From assembly GCA_020025545.1 (NCBI GenBank), contig JAHHRX010000043.1, positions 1-7,115 of the forward strand: DNA of 7,115 nucleotides, read 5' to 3'. The notes beneath the pieces are model-generated. The model ran no database searches. It was given only the letters and a program-made list of their open reading frames with translations, and was not told where the DNA came from. Positions 1-4,691 of the stretch are shown one piece after another. A program made the translations under genes and the position numbers. Source of the stretch: Oscillospiraceae bacterium (lineage in GTDB: Bacteria > Bacillota > Clostridia > Oscillospirales > Oscillospiraceae). Position 1 is the stretch's first letter, and every line of letters begins with the position of its first letter.

Positions 1-575
1 TGGATCAGTTCGTCGCCGATGTCAAGCGCATCTACAACGAGAAGAAGAACTGCATCGTTGCTGTTTCCGAGGGCATCCACTACGCTGACGGTACCTTCGT
101 TTCTGAGGCTAAGACCTCCGGCACCGACGGCTTCGGCCATGCACAGCTGGGTGGCCTGGCTGCAAGACTGGCTGATGTGGTTAAGGCAGCTACCGGCGCT
201 AAGGTTCGTCCTATCGAGCTGAGCCTGCTGCAGCGCTGCGCTGCACACTGCGCTTCCGGCACTGACATTGCCGAGTCCTTCATGTCCGGCAAGGTTGCTG
301 TTGAGTCCGCTGTCGCCGGTATTACCGACAAGATGGTTGGCTTCAAGTGCACCCGTGACGAGAACGGCTACAAGTGCGAGCCGGAACTGTTCGACCTGAG
401 CATCGTTGCAAACACCGAGAAGAAGGTTCCTCTGGAGTGGATCAACGAGGCTGGCAACGGCGTCAACCAGGGCTTCATCGACTACTGCCTGCCCCTTATT
501 CAGGGTGAGACCGGTATGGCCAAGGAAGACGGCCTGCCCCGCTTTGTCCGCCTGAAGAAGGTTTTTGCAAAGTAA
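1..575 (+). CDS. 6-phosphofructokinase, C-terminal part (5' end outside window)
   Basis: Phosphofructokinase phosphorylates fructose 6-phosphate to fructose 1,6-bisphosphate in the cytoplasm, the committed step of glycolysis. The frame is open from the left edge (first complete codon at base 3) to TAA at 573-575, giving 190 residues of a protein that is usually about 400 long in this clade. Family blocks I recognise are TDGFGHAQLGGLAARL, then KVRPIELSLLQRCAAHCAS with T-D-I shortly after, and near the end VPLEWIN and FIDYCLPLIQGE. These resemble the long clostridial PFK group that includes pyrophosphate-dependent enzymes, not the short PfkA of Bacillus. The residues that separate ATP from PPi use lie in the missing N-terminal half, so the phosphate donor cannot be decided here. 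Codon use is very regular (GCT, GTT, GGC, AAG, GAG), which suggests high expression. A terminator follows 15 bases after the stop. Confidence 0.9.
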   Translation, partial: DQFVADVKRIYNEKKNCIVAVSEGIHYADGTFVSEAKTSGTDGFGHAQLGGLAARLADVVKAATGAKVRPIELSLLQRCAAHCASGTDIAESFMSGKVAVESAVAGITDKMVGFKCTRDENGYKCEPELFDLSIVANTEKKVPLEWINEAGNGVNQGFIDYCLPLIQGETGMAKEDGLPRFVRLKKVFAK

Positions 576-590
576 GATAACGCTCAATGT

Positions 591-619
591 ACTGCCCCGG
601 TTTCCGGGGCAGTATTTTT
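591..619 (+). terminator. Rho-independent terminator after the PFK gene
   Basis: A perfect 10-bp GC-rich stem, ACTGCCCCGG at 591-600 and CCGGGGCAGT at 604-613, closes a TTT loop and is followed by ATTTTT. It lies 15 bases after the PFK stop codon and about 100 bases before rarA, so it separates the two transcription units. Confidence 0.92.
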
Positions 620-661
620 ATGCCAAATGCAAACATAAATTCGCTAATGGAAAAATAACAG

Positions 662-690
662 ATGCAATTTCACATTTGTTGTGCTATACT
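662..690 (+). promoter_or_regulatory. Candidate extended -10 promoter for rarA-DUF951
   Basis: TATACT at 685-690 is preceded by TGC at 682-684, which fits the extended -10 pattern TGnTATAAT. The best -35 at a 17-base spacing is ATGCAA (662-667), which is a poor match to TTGACA, so recognition would rely on the extended -10. The start of transcription would fall near 697, just upstream of the rarA ribosome binding site. Confidence 0.5.
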
Positions 691-704
691 GGACGAAAAC
701 GAAC

Positions 705-713
705 AGAAAGGAG
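705..713 (+). promoter_or_regulatory. Ribosome binding site fixing the rarA start at 720
   Basis: AGAAAGGAG lies 6 bases before ATG at 720. The longer open frame starting at GTG 681 would put 13 non-conserved residues in front and would begin upstream of the predicted transcription start, so 720 is preferred. Confidence 0.8.
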
Positions 714-719
714 CGGACT

Positions 720-1982
720 ATGTACCAGCCGCTTGCAGAGCTTCTGCGGCCTCAAACCCTGGATGAGGTCTACGGGCAGGAGCATATTTTGGGCCCGAAC
801 GCAGTTTTGCGCCGCCTGATTGATTCCGGGAACATCCCCAACATGATTTTTTACGGTCCCAGCGGAACCGGCAAGACTACCGTTGCAAATATCATTGCGA
901 AGCAGACCAAGCGTACCCTTTATAAGCTCAATGCCACCACGGCTTCGACGGCGGATATCAAGGAAATCGTGGCTCAGCTGGATACCTTTATGGCTCCCAA
1001 CGGAATTTTGCTGTATCTGGATGAGATACAGTCCTTCAATAAGAAACAGCAGCAGTCCCTGCTGGAGCACATTGAAAACGGTAAAATCACCTTAATTGCC
1101 TCCACTACGGAAAATCCCTATTTCTATGTTTTCAACGCTATTTTGAGCCGCTCCACCATTTTTGAGTTTAAGCAGATTTCTGCTTCTGCGGCGCTTCAGG
1201 CGATCCGCCGCGCAGTTGCATTTTTGGAGCAGCGAACGGGGCTCAAAGCGCAGCCGGAGGATGGCGCACTGGAATATATCGCAGGCTCCTGCGGCGGCGA
1301 CATCCGGAAGGCTATGAATGCAGTTGAGGTGATGTTCTCTGCCGGACAGCCGGCAGGAGATATTCTGCCACTGACACTGGAAGATGCCAAGGCGGTGACT
1401 CAGAAGAGCGCCCTGCGGGCGGATCGGGACGGAGATAACTATTACGACCTCCTTTCCGGACTTCAGAAGTCCCTTCGCGGTTCCGACCCGGATGCGGCCT
1501 GCCATTATCTGGCTCGTCTGCTGGAGGAGGGACAGATGCAGTCTGCCTGCCGCCGGATTATGGTGACGGCCTGTGAGGATGTGGGGCTTGCTTATCCCCA
1601 GATCATCCCCATTGTGAAATCCTGCGTGGATGCAGCGCTGATGCTGGGAATGCCGGAAGCCCGGATTCCGCTGGCGGATGCGGCTGTCCTGATAGCAACT
1701 TCTCCGAAGTCTAATTCTGCCTATCTTGCCATGGATGCTGCCCTGAGGGATGTGAAAAAGGGAAAAGGGCGGGGATTTTTGCGGCACCTGCAGAATGTTC
1801 ACGCCGACAGCTACACAATGGAACGGGAACAGGGGTATCTCTATCCTCACGATTATCCCAATCACTGGGTGAAGCAGCAATATCTTCCGGATGACATCCG
1901 GGATGCTGCCTACTATAAGTACGGTCAGAATAAGCTGGAACAGACTGCCAAGCAGTACTGGGACAGTGTAAAGGGAAAATGA
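720..1982 (+). CDS. rarA: Replication-associated recombination protein A (RarA/MgsA), AAA+ ATPase
   Basis: RarA is a cytoplasmic AAA+ ATPase related to clamp-loader and RuvB proteins. In studied bacteria it acts at stalled replication forks and interacts with single-strand-binding protein. The 420-residue product has the family's usual length. Visible elements in order are the N-terminal block RPQTLDEVYGQEHILG (10-25), Walker A GPSGTGKT (46-53), Walker B LLYLDEIQ (97-104), the sensor-1 stretch IASTTENP (126-133), an LSR arginine-finger motif soon after, and a sensor-2-like GGDIRKAMNAVE. The C-terminal half contains the family's ATSPKSNSAYLAMDAAL and YLYPHDYPNHWVKQQYLP blocks. The Walker B continuation reads DEIQSFNKKQQ where the common form is DEIHRFNKAQQ; I take this as lineage variation. 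The DUF951 gene follows after 21 bases and is probably cotranscribed. Identification is firm; the exact cellular role is inferred from the family. Confidence 0.95.
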   Translation: MYQPLAELLRPQTLDEVYGQEHILGPNAVLRRLIDSGNIPNMIFYGPSGTGKTTVANIIAKQTKRTLYKLNATTASTADIKEIVAQLDTFMAPNGILLYLDEIQSFNKKQQQSLLEHIENGKITLIASTTENPYFYVFNAILSRSTIFEFKQISASAALQAIRRAVAFLEQRTGLKAQPEDGALEYIAGSCGGDIRKAMNAVEVMFSAGQPAGDILPLTLEDAKAVTQKSALRADRDGDNYYDLLSGLQKSLRGSDPDAACHYLARLLEEGQMQSACRRIMVTACEDVGLAYPQIIPIVKSCVDAALMLGMPEARIPLADAAVLIATSPKSNSAYLAMDAALRDVKKGKGRGFLRHLQNVHADSYTMEREQGYLYPHDYPNHWVKQQYLPDDIRDAAYYKYGQNKLEQTAKQYWDSVKGK

Positions 1983-2003
1983 TTTGCACATGGGGAGGCA
2001 GAA

Positions 2004-2216
2004 ATGGATATTCGATTGAATGACATTCTGGTTATGAAGAAGGCGCATCCCTGCGGGGAAAAACGCTGGCTGGTCCTGCGAACCGGAGCGGATTTTCGCC
2101 TGCGGTGCATGGGGTGCGGTCACGAAATTATGGTTCCGAGGTGCAAAGCGGAAAAAAATATCCGCAGCGTACTGAGGCAGGAAAACTTATCGACAGATTC
2201 AAACGGCAGCCGATGA
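2004..2216 (+). CDS. DUF951 family small protein
   Basis: This 70-residue protein matches the small, widespread Firmicute family DUF951, whose function is unknown to me. It shows the family pattern: an N-terminal D-I-x-x-x-D-I-L-V-M-K-K-x-H-P-C-G, a W at 22, R-T-G-x-D (26-30), then C-M-G-C-G-H (35-40) and I-M-V-P-R (42-46). C17, C35 and C38 with H15 or H40 could bind a metal, and the fold is likely a small SH3-like barrel; both ideas are inference. ATG at 2004 is preceded by GGGGAGG (1992-1998) at 5 bases. The gene sits 21 bases after rarA in an apparent operon. The C-terminal tail after about residue 57 is poorly conserved in the family, and here its last codons also form the left arm of the terminator, with the TGA stop in the hairpin loop. 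Confidence 0.88.
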   Translation: MDIRLNDILVMKKAHPCGEKRWLVLRTGADFRLRCMGCGHEIMVPRCKAEKNIRSVLRQENLSTDSNGSR

Positions 2217-2235
2217 TTTCGGCTGCCGCTTTTTT
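2204..2235 (+). terminator. Rho-independent terminator overlapping the DUF951 stop codon
   Basis: CGGCAGCCGA (2204-2213) pairs perfectly with TCGGCTGCCG (2219-2228) around a 5-base loop, and TTTTTT follows at 2230-2235. The left arm encodes the last residues of the DUF951 protein and the TGA stop at 2214-2216 is in the loop. It ends the rarA-DUF951 operon. Confidence 0.92.
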
Positions 2236-2322
2236 ACGGACTTTTTTGTTACCGGGGAGTTTCGGATGGGGCGGGCATCTATTTGTCGCCGGAGAAAGGC
2301 ACGGATGCGACCGACTTTTTTG

Positions 2323-2345
2323 AAGGACAGGGCTATACTGTCCTT
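2323..2345 (+). promoter_or_regulatory. Candidate -10 box inside an inverted repeat upstream of spoIIGA
   Basis: TATACT at 2334-2339 is a plausible -10 element 33 bases before the spoIIGA start. It sits inside a perfect 8-bp inverted repeat, AAGGACAG (2323-2330) and CTGTCCTT (2338-2345), separated by 7 bases. No convincing -35 is found at 17 bases. In Bacillus subtilis the spoIIG promoter is sigma-A dependent, activated by Spo0A, and has an unusually long spacer, so a weak -35 would not be surprising. TTTGTCGCC at 2282-2290 only partly resembles a Spo0A box (TGTCGAA). Promoter function is inference. Confidence 0.4.
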
Positions 2346-2359
2346 ACAGTCAAGAGTTA

Positions 2360-2366
2360 GGAGGGG
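2360..2366 (+). promoter_or_regulatory. Ribosome binding site supporting the GTG start of spoIIGA
   Basis: GGAGGGG ends 6 bases before GTG at 2373. The resulting N-terminus MTVYLDVLMLLNFLVDY matches the expected start of SpoIIGA, so the non-ATG start is well supported. Confidence 0.8.
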
Positions 2367-2372
2367 ACGGCG

Positions 2373-3143
2373 GTGACGGTATATTTGGATGTGCTCATGC
2401 TGCTGAATTTTCTGGTGGACTATGCGCTTCTTCTGGGAACCAACCGGTTGGCGGGATTCCCTCCCGGGTGGAGGCGCTGTGCCCTGGCGGCAGGGGTGGG
2501 GGGTCTCTACGGCGGTATCTGTATGCTGCCGGGATTTCGTTTTCTTGGGAATCCTCTGTGGCGGCTGGCGGCGCTGGCGCTGATGTCGGGTATTGCCTTT
2601 GGGTGGGATGCCGGGGTGCTGCGCAGAGGGGTGCTGTTTACCTTGCTGAGTATGGCACTCGGCGGTGTGGCACTGGGACTCGGCAGCCGGAATTTCGGAT
2701 CTCTGGCAGTTGCGGCTTTGGCCGTTGCCGGTATGTGCGTGCTGGGGTTTCCCAATGCCCCCGGAAGCCGCCGGTTTGTGCCGGCCGAGCTTTGCCTGGA
2801 CGGGAAAAAGCTGCATATTACAGCATTGGTGGACACGGGCAACACTTTGAAAGATCCCATTACCGGCCAGCAGGTGCTGGTAGTTGGGGCGGATATCGGG
2901 GAAAAGCTGGGGATTCGGCGTGAGGCAATTCTGGATCCCATTACGGCTATGAAACAGCAGAAGATCCCTCGACTGCGGCTGATTCCCTATCGGGCGGTTG
3001 GGCAGCCCGGCGGAATGCTGCTGGCGATGCGTATGGACAGTGTATATCTGGGTGGAAGAGAGGCAAGCCCTATGGTGGCATTTGCCCCAAACGAAATTGA
3101 CAGGGCGAATATGTATCAGGCTTTGGCAGGAGGTATGGTATGA
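2373..3143 (+). CDS. spoIIGA: Sporulation sigma-E factor-processing peptidase SpoIIGA
   Basis: SpoIIGA is the membrane aspartic protease that removes the pro-sequence of sigma-E in the mother cell after a signal from the forespore. The N-terminal half carries five likely membrane segments, at about residues 3-22, 36-53, 62-78, 84-104 and 109-126, as in the family. The C-terminal protease domain has the signature ALVDTGNTLKDPITGQ with the catalytic aspartate at D154 in D-T-G-N. At 256 residues it is shorter than the Bacillus subtilis protein (about 310), mostly in the C-terminal domain and linker. The start is GTG with a good ribosome binding site. Its TGA stop overlaps the first codon of sigE in ATGA (3140-3143), so the protease and its substrate are translationally coupled. 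This gene pair is a hallmark of endospore-forming Firmicutes. Confidence 0.95.
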   Translation: MTVYLDVLMLLNFLVDYALLLGTNRLAGFPPGWRRCALAAGVGGLYGGICMLPGFRFLGNPLWRLAALALMSGIAFGWDAGVLRRGVLFTLLSMALGGVALGLGSRNFGSLAVAALAVAGMCVLGFPNAPGSRRFVPAELCLDGKKLHITALVDTGNTLKDPITGQQVLVVGADIGEKLGIRREAILDPITAMKQQKIPRLRLIPYRAVGQPGGMLLAMRMDSVYLGGREASPMVAFAPNEIDRANMYQALAGGMV

Positions 3144-3850
3144 TGGAACGGCTGAAAGCAATTCTGGAAAAACTGGGGCTTATTCATCGGGAGCAAATCT
3201 ATTACATAGGCGGCAGTGACATTCTCCCGGCACCGCTCAAAGGGCAGCAGGAGCAGGAGGCGCTGGAAGGTTTGGAGAAGGGGGATGAGACCGCTAAGCA
3301 GACCCTTATTGAGCATAATCTGCGGCTGGTGGTCTATATTGCCCGGAGATTTGAAAATACAGGGGTTAATTTGGAGGACCTTATTTCTATTGGGACCATC
3401 GGGCTGATCAAGGCTATCAATACTTATCGCCGGGACAAAAATATAAAGCTGGCAACCTATGCTTCCCGATGCATTGAAAATGAAATTCTGATGCACATTC
3501 GGAAAATTTCGGGGCAAAAATCCGAGGTTTCTCTGGATGAGCCCATCAATATGGACTACGACGGAAATGAATTGCTCCTATCGGATATTTTGGGTACAGA
3601 GGAGGACATGATCCTGCGCCCGCTGGAGGATGATGTGGATTTGTGTGTGCTGCGGCAGGCACTTTCAGAACTGCCCGGCCGGGAACGCCAGATTATCCTT
3701 ATGCGCTACGGGCTTTATGGGCATCAGGAGCTGACCCAAAAGGAAGTAGCAATGAAAATGGGCATTTCCCAGTCTTACATTTCAAGGCTGGAAAAACGGA
3801 TCATGCTGCGGCTGCGCAAAGAAATGATCCGCCAGACCGGCTGCGCATAA
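3140..3850 (+). CDS. sigE: RNA polymerase sporulation sigma factor sigma-E (pro-form)
   Basis: Sigma-E directs early mother-cell gene expression after asymmetric division. The 236-residue product aligns along its length with Bacillus sigma-E. It has a short amphipathic pro-sequence (about 1-21) ending at the conserved YYIGG (21-25), region 2 core NLRLVVYIARRFENTG and DLISIGTIGLIKA (60-92), the -10 recognition stretch IKLATYASRCIENEI (102-116), then SEVSLDEP and GNELLLSDILG, and a region 4 helix-turn-helix with TQKEVAMKMGISQSYISRLEKR. In Bacillus, cleavage happens just before the YIGG segment and removes about 27 residues; the equivalent piece here is about six residues shorter. The start could be ATG 3140, overlapping the spoIIGA stop, or ATG 3143; AGGAGG at 3128-3133 serves either. 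In many endospore formers sigG follows directly. Here rex follows instead, and no terminator is visible between the two. Confidence 0.96.
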   Translation: MMERLKAILEKLGLIHREQIYYIGGSDILPAPLKGQQEQEALEGLEKGDETAKQTLIEHNLRLVVYIARRFENTGVNLEDLISIGTIGLIKAINTYRRDKNIKLATYASRCIENEILMHIRKISGQKSEVSLDEPINMDYDGNELLLSDILGTEEDMILRPLEDDVDLCVLRQALSELPGRERQIILMRYGLYGHQELTQKEVAMKMGISQSYISRLEKRIMLRLRKEMIRQTGCA

Positions 3851-3858
3851 ATAAGCTC

Positions 3859-3887
3859 TTGCCAAATGAAAGAAACTCTGTTATAAT
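3859..3887 (+). promoter_or_regulatory. Sigma-A-type promoter of rex
   Basis: TTGCCA (3859-3864) and a perfect TATAAT (3882-3887) are separated by 17 bases. This is the best housekeeping-type promoter in the window. The transcription start would be near 3894, leaving a leader of about 47 bases before the rex ATG at 3941. The -35 lies only 8 bases after the sigE stop codon. Confidence 0.85.
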
Positions 3888-3924
3888 CGATACAAAATCA
3901 TATCGATATAGAAATGTATCGATT
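3885..3924 (+). promoter_or_regulatory. Symmetric triple ATCGAT palindrome array at the rex promoter (candidate operator)
   Basis: AATCGATACA (3885-3894) and TGTATCGATT (3915-3924) are perfect inverted copies. Midway between them is the perfect palindrome ATATCGATAT (3900-3909), with the same centre at 3904.5. The three ATCGAT cores at 3886-3891, 3902-3907 and 3918-3923 are spaced exactly 16 bases apart. The first overlaps the -10 box; the others lie in the start-site and leader region. Bound protein here should block transcription. Autoregulation by Rex is the simplest guess, but the sequence does not resemble the known Rex consensus (TTGTTAA-type arms, or TTGTGAA in Bacillus), so the binding protein is unknown. 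Confidence 0.65.
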
Positions 3925-3927
3925 TAA

Positions 3928-3934
3928 CGGAGGA
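3928..3934 (+). promoter_or_regulatory. Ribosome binding site fixing the rex start at 3941
   Basis: CGGAGGA lies 6 bases before ATG 3941. The upstream in-frame ATG at 3914 falls inside the palindrome array, has no ribosome binding site and would add nine residues absent from the family. Confidence 0.85.
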
Positions 3935-3940
3935 TCCTGT

Positions 3941-4579
3941 ATGGAGAAAAAAGAAATATCCAAATCTGTCCTGAAGCGTTTGCCGGGATATTTGGCCTAT
4001 CTTAAGAGTTTGCCCCCAGATGCCTCCCCTTATATTTCTGCTACGGCACTGGCAAGTGCTTTGGGAATGGGTGAGGTTCAGGTCCGAAAGGATCTGGCCA
4101 TGGTATCCGACGGCGGCAGACCGAAAATCGGCTATCTGCGGCAGGGACTTGCTGATGACATCGAGCAGTTTCTGGGCTATGACAATACCACAGATGCGGT
4201 GCTGATCGGCGCCGGTAAGCTGGGACAGGCACTGATGGGCTACGGCGGATTTGATGCCTACGGTCTGAACATTCTGGCGGGATTCGACGCTGCGCCCACG
4301 ACAGATGCCACCGAAGAGGGGAAACCTATTTATCCCATGAGCCAGCTGCCGGCTTTCTGCAAGAGCAATAAAGTGCTGATGGGAATTGTGACAGTGCCAG
4401 CAAAATATGCGCAGGAGGTTTGCAATCAGCTGATTGCCTGCGGCATTAAAGCAATCTGGACATTTGCGTCTGCACATATCGATGTGCCTGACGGAATTTT
4501 GGTTCAGTATGAGAATATGGCGACCTCCCTTGCAGTGCTGAGTATGCACCTTAAGGCGCAGATTAAGGAAAAAAAGTAA
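3941..4579 (+). CDS. rex: Redox-sensing transcriptional repressor Rex
   Basis: Rex is a dimeric repressor that senses the NADH/NAD+ ratio and controls fermentation and respiration genes. NADH binding releases it from DNA. The 212-residue length is typical. The N-terminal winged-helix domain (1-80) begins ISKSVLKRLPGYLAYLKSL and carries the recognition-helix stretch EVQVRKDL (45-52). The Rossmann domain has the nucleotide-binding G-A-G-K-L-G (90-95), an acidic residue in FDAAP (D116), VPAKYAQEV, and the family block GIKAIWTFASAHIDVP near the C-terminus. Two regions differ from common Rex. The stretch after the recognition helix reads AMVSDGGRPKIGY where SYFGxxGxxGxGY is usual, and IWTFAS replaces IWNFAP. 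It could be a Rex paralogue with different DNA specificity. It has its own promoter and terminator, though readthrough from sigE is possible. Confidence 0.93.
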   Translation: MEKKEISKSVLKRLPGYLAYLKSLPPDASPYISATALASALGMGEVQVRKDLAMVSDGGRPKIGYLRQGLADDIEQFLGYDNTTDAVLIGAGKLGQALMGYGGFDAYGLNILAGFDAAPTTDATEEGKPIYPMSQLPAFCKSNKVLMGIVTVPAKYAQEVCNQLIACGIKAIWTFASAHIDVPDGILVQYENMATSLAVLSMHLKAQIKEKK

Positions 4580-4590
4580 ACATCAGGCTA

Positions 4591-4623
4591 AGGCATCCCG
4601 ATCTTCGGATCGGGATGCCTTTT
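4591..4623 (+). terminator. Rho-independent terminator after rex with UUCG tetraloop
   Basis: A perfect 13-bp stem, AGGCATCCCGATC (4591-4603) and GATCGGGATGCCT (4608-4620), is capped by the extra-stable TTCG loop. Only a short T-run (4620-4623) follows, but the stem is strong. It separates rex from the downstream operon. Confidence 0.9.
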
Positions 4624-4638
4624 GCCTGCGTGGCGGCG

Positions 4639-4667
4639 TTGTATTCTGGCTCAGGCTATGATATACT
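4639..4667 (+). promoter_or_regulatory. Promoter of the DUF2079-kinase operon
   Basis: TTGTAT (4639-4644) and TATACT (4662-4667) are separated by 17 bases, and TGA directly before the -10 (4659-4661) gives an extended -10. Transcription would begin near 4674, only a few bases before the ribosome binding site, so the leader is very short. Confidence 0.7.
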
Positions 4668-4677
4668 TAAAAAAATA

Positions 4678-4685
4678 AGGGGGGG
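4678..4685 (+). promoter_or_regulatory. Ribosome binding site supporting the TTG start at 4692
   Basis: AGGGGGGG ends 6 bases before TTG 4692. No ATG occurs at a suitable distance; the first in-frame ATG is about 20 codons downstream, inside the first hydrophobic segment, so the TTG start is the best choice. Confidence 0.7.
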
Positions 4686-4691
4686 AACATT

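Noticed and set aside
80..352. Minus-strand open frame within the PFK gene
   Set aside because: It is a shadow of the well-conserved PFK coding frame, with no start signal or motif.
681..719. GTG 681 as the rarA start
   Set aside because: It would add 13 non-conserved residues and overlap the -10 box; ATG 720 has a good ribosome binding site and matches the family's N-terminus.
1092..2123. Long open frame on the minus strand across rarA (343 codons)
   Set aside because: It runs antisense to a clear rarA gene, has no recognisable domain and its composition is a reverse-strand shadow of a GC-rich gene.
2199..3161. Long minus-strand open frame across spoIIGA (320 codons)
   Set aside because: It is rich in Arg, His, Pro and Gln, typical of antisense translation, and fully overlaps spoIIGA, which has a recognised catalytic motif.
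3885..3924. Palindrome array as a terminator for sigE
   Set aside because: The arms are A/T-rich, the loop is 20 bases long and no T-run follows. Overlap with the rex -10 fits an operator better.
4472..4487. GCACATATCGATGTGC, a fourth ATCGAT inside the rex coding sequence, as an extra operator site
   Set aside because: It encodes the conserved family segment AHIDVP, so the sequence is explained by coding. It also lies about 550 bases from the promoter array and off its 16-bp step.
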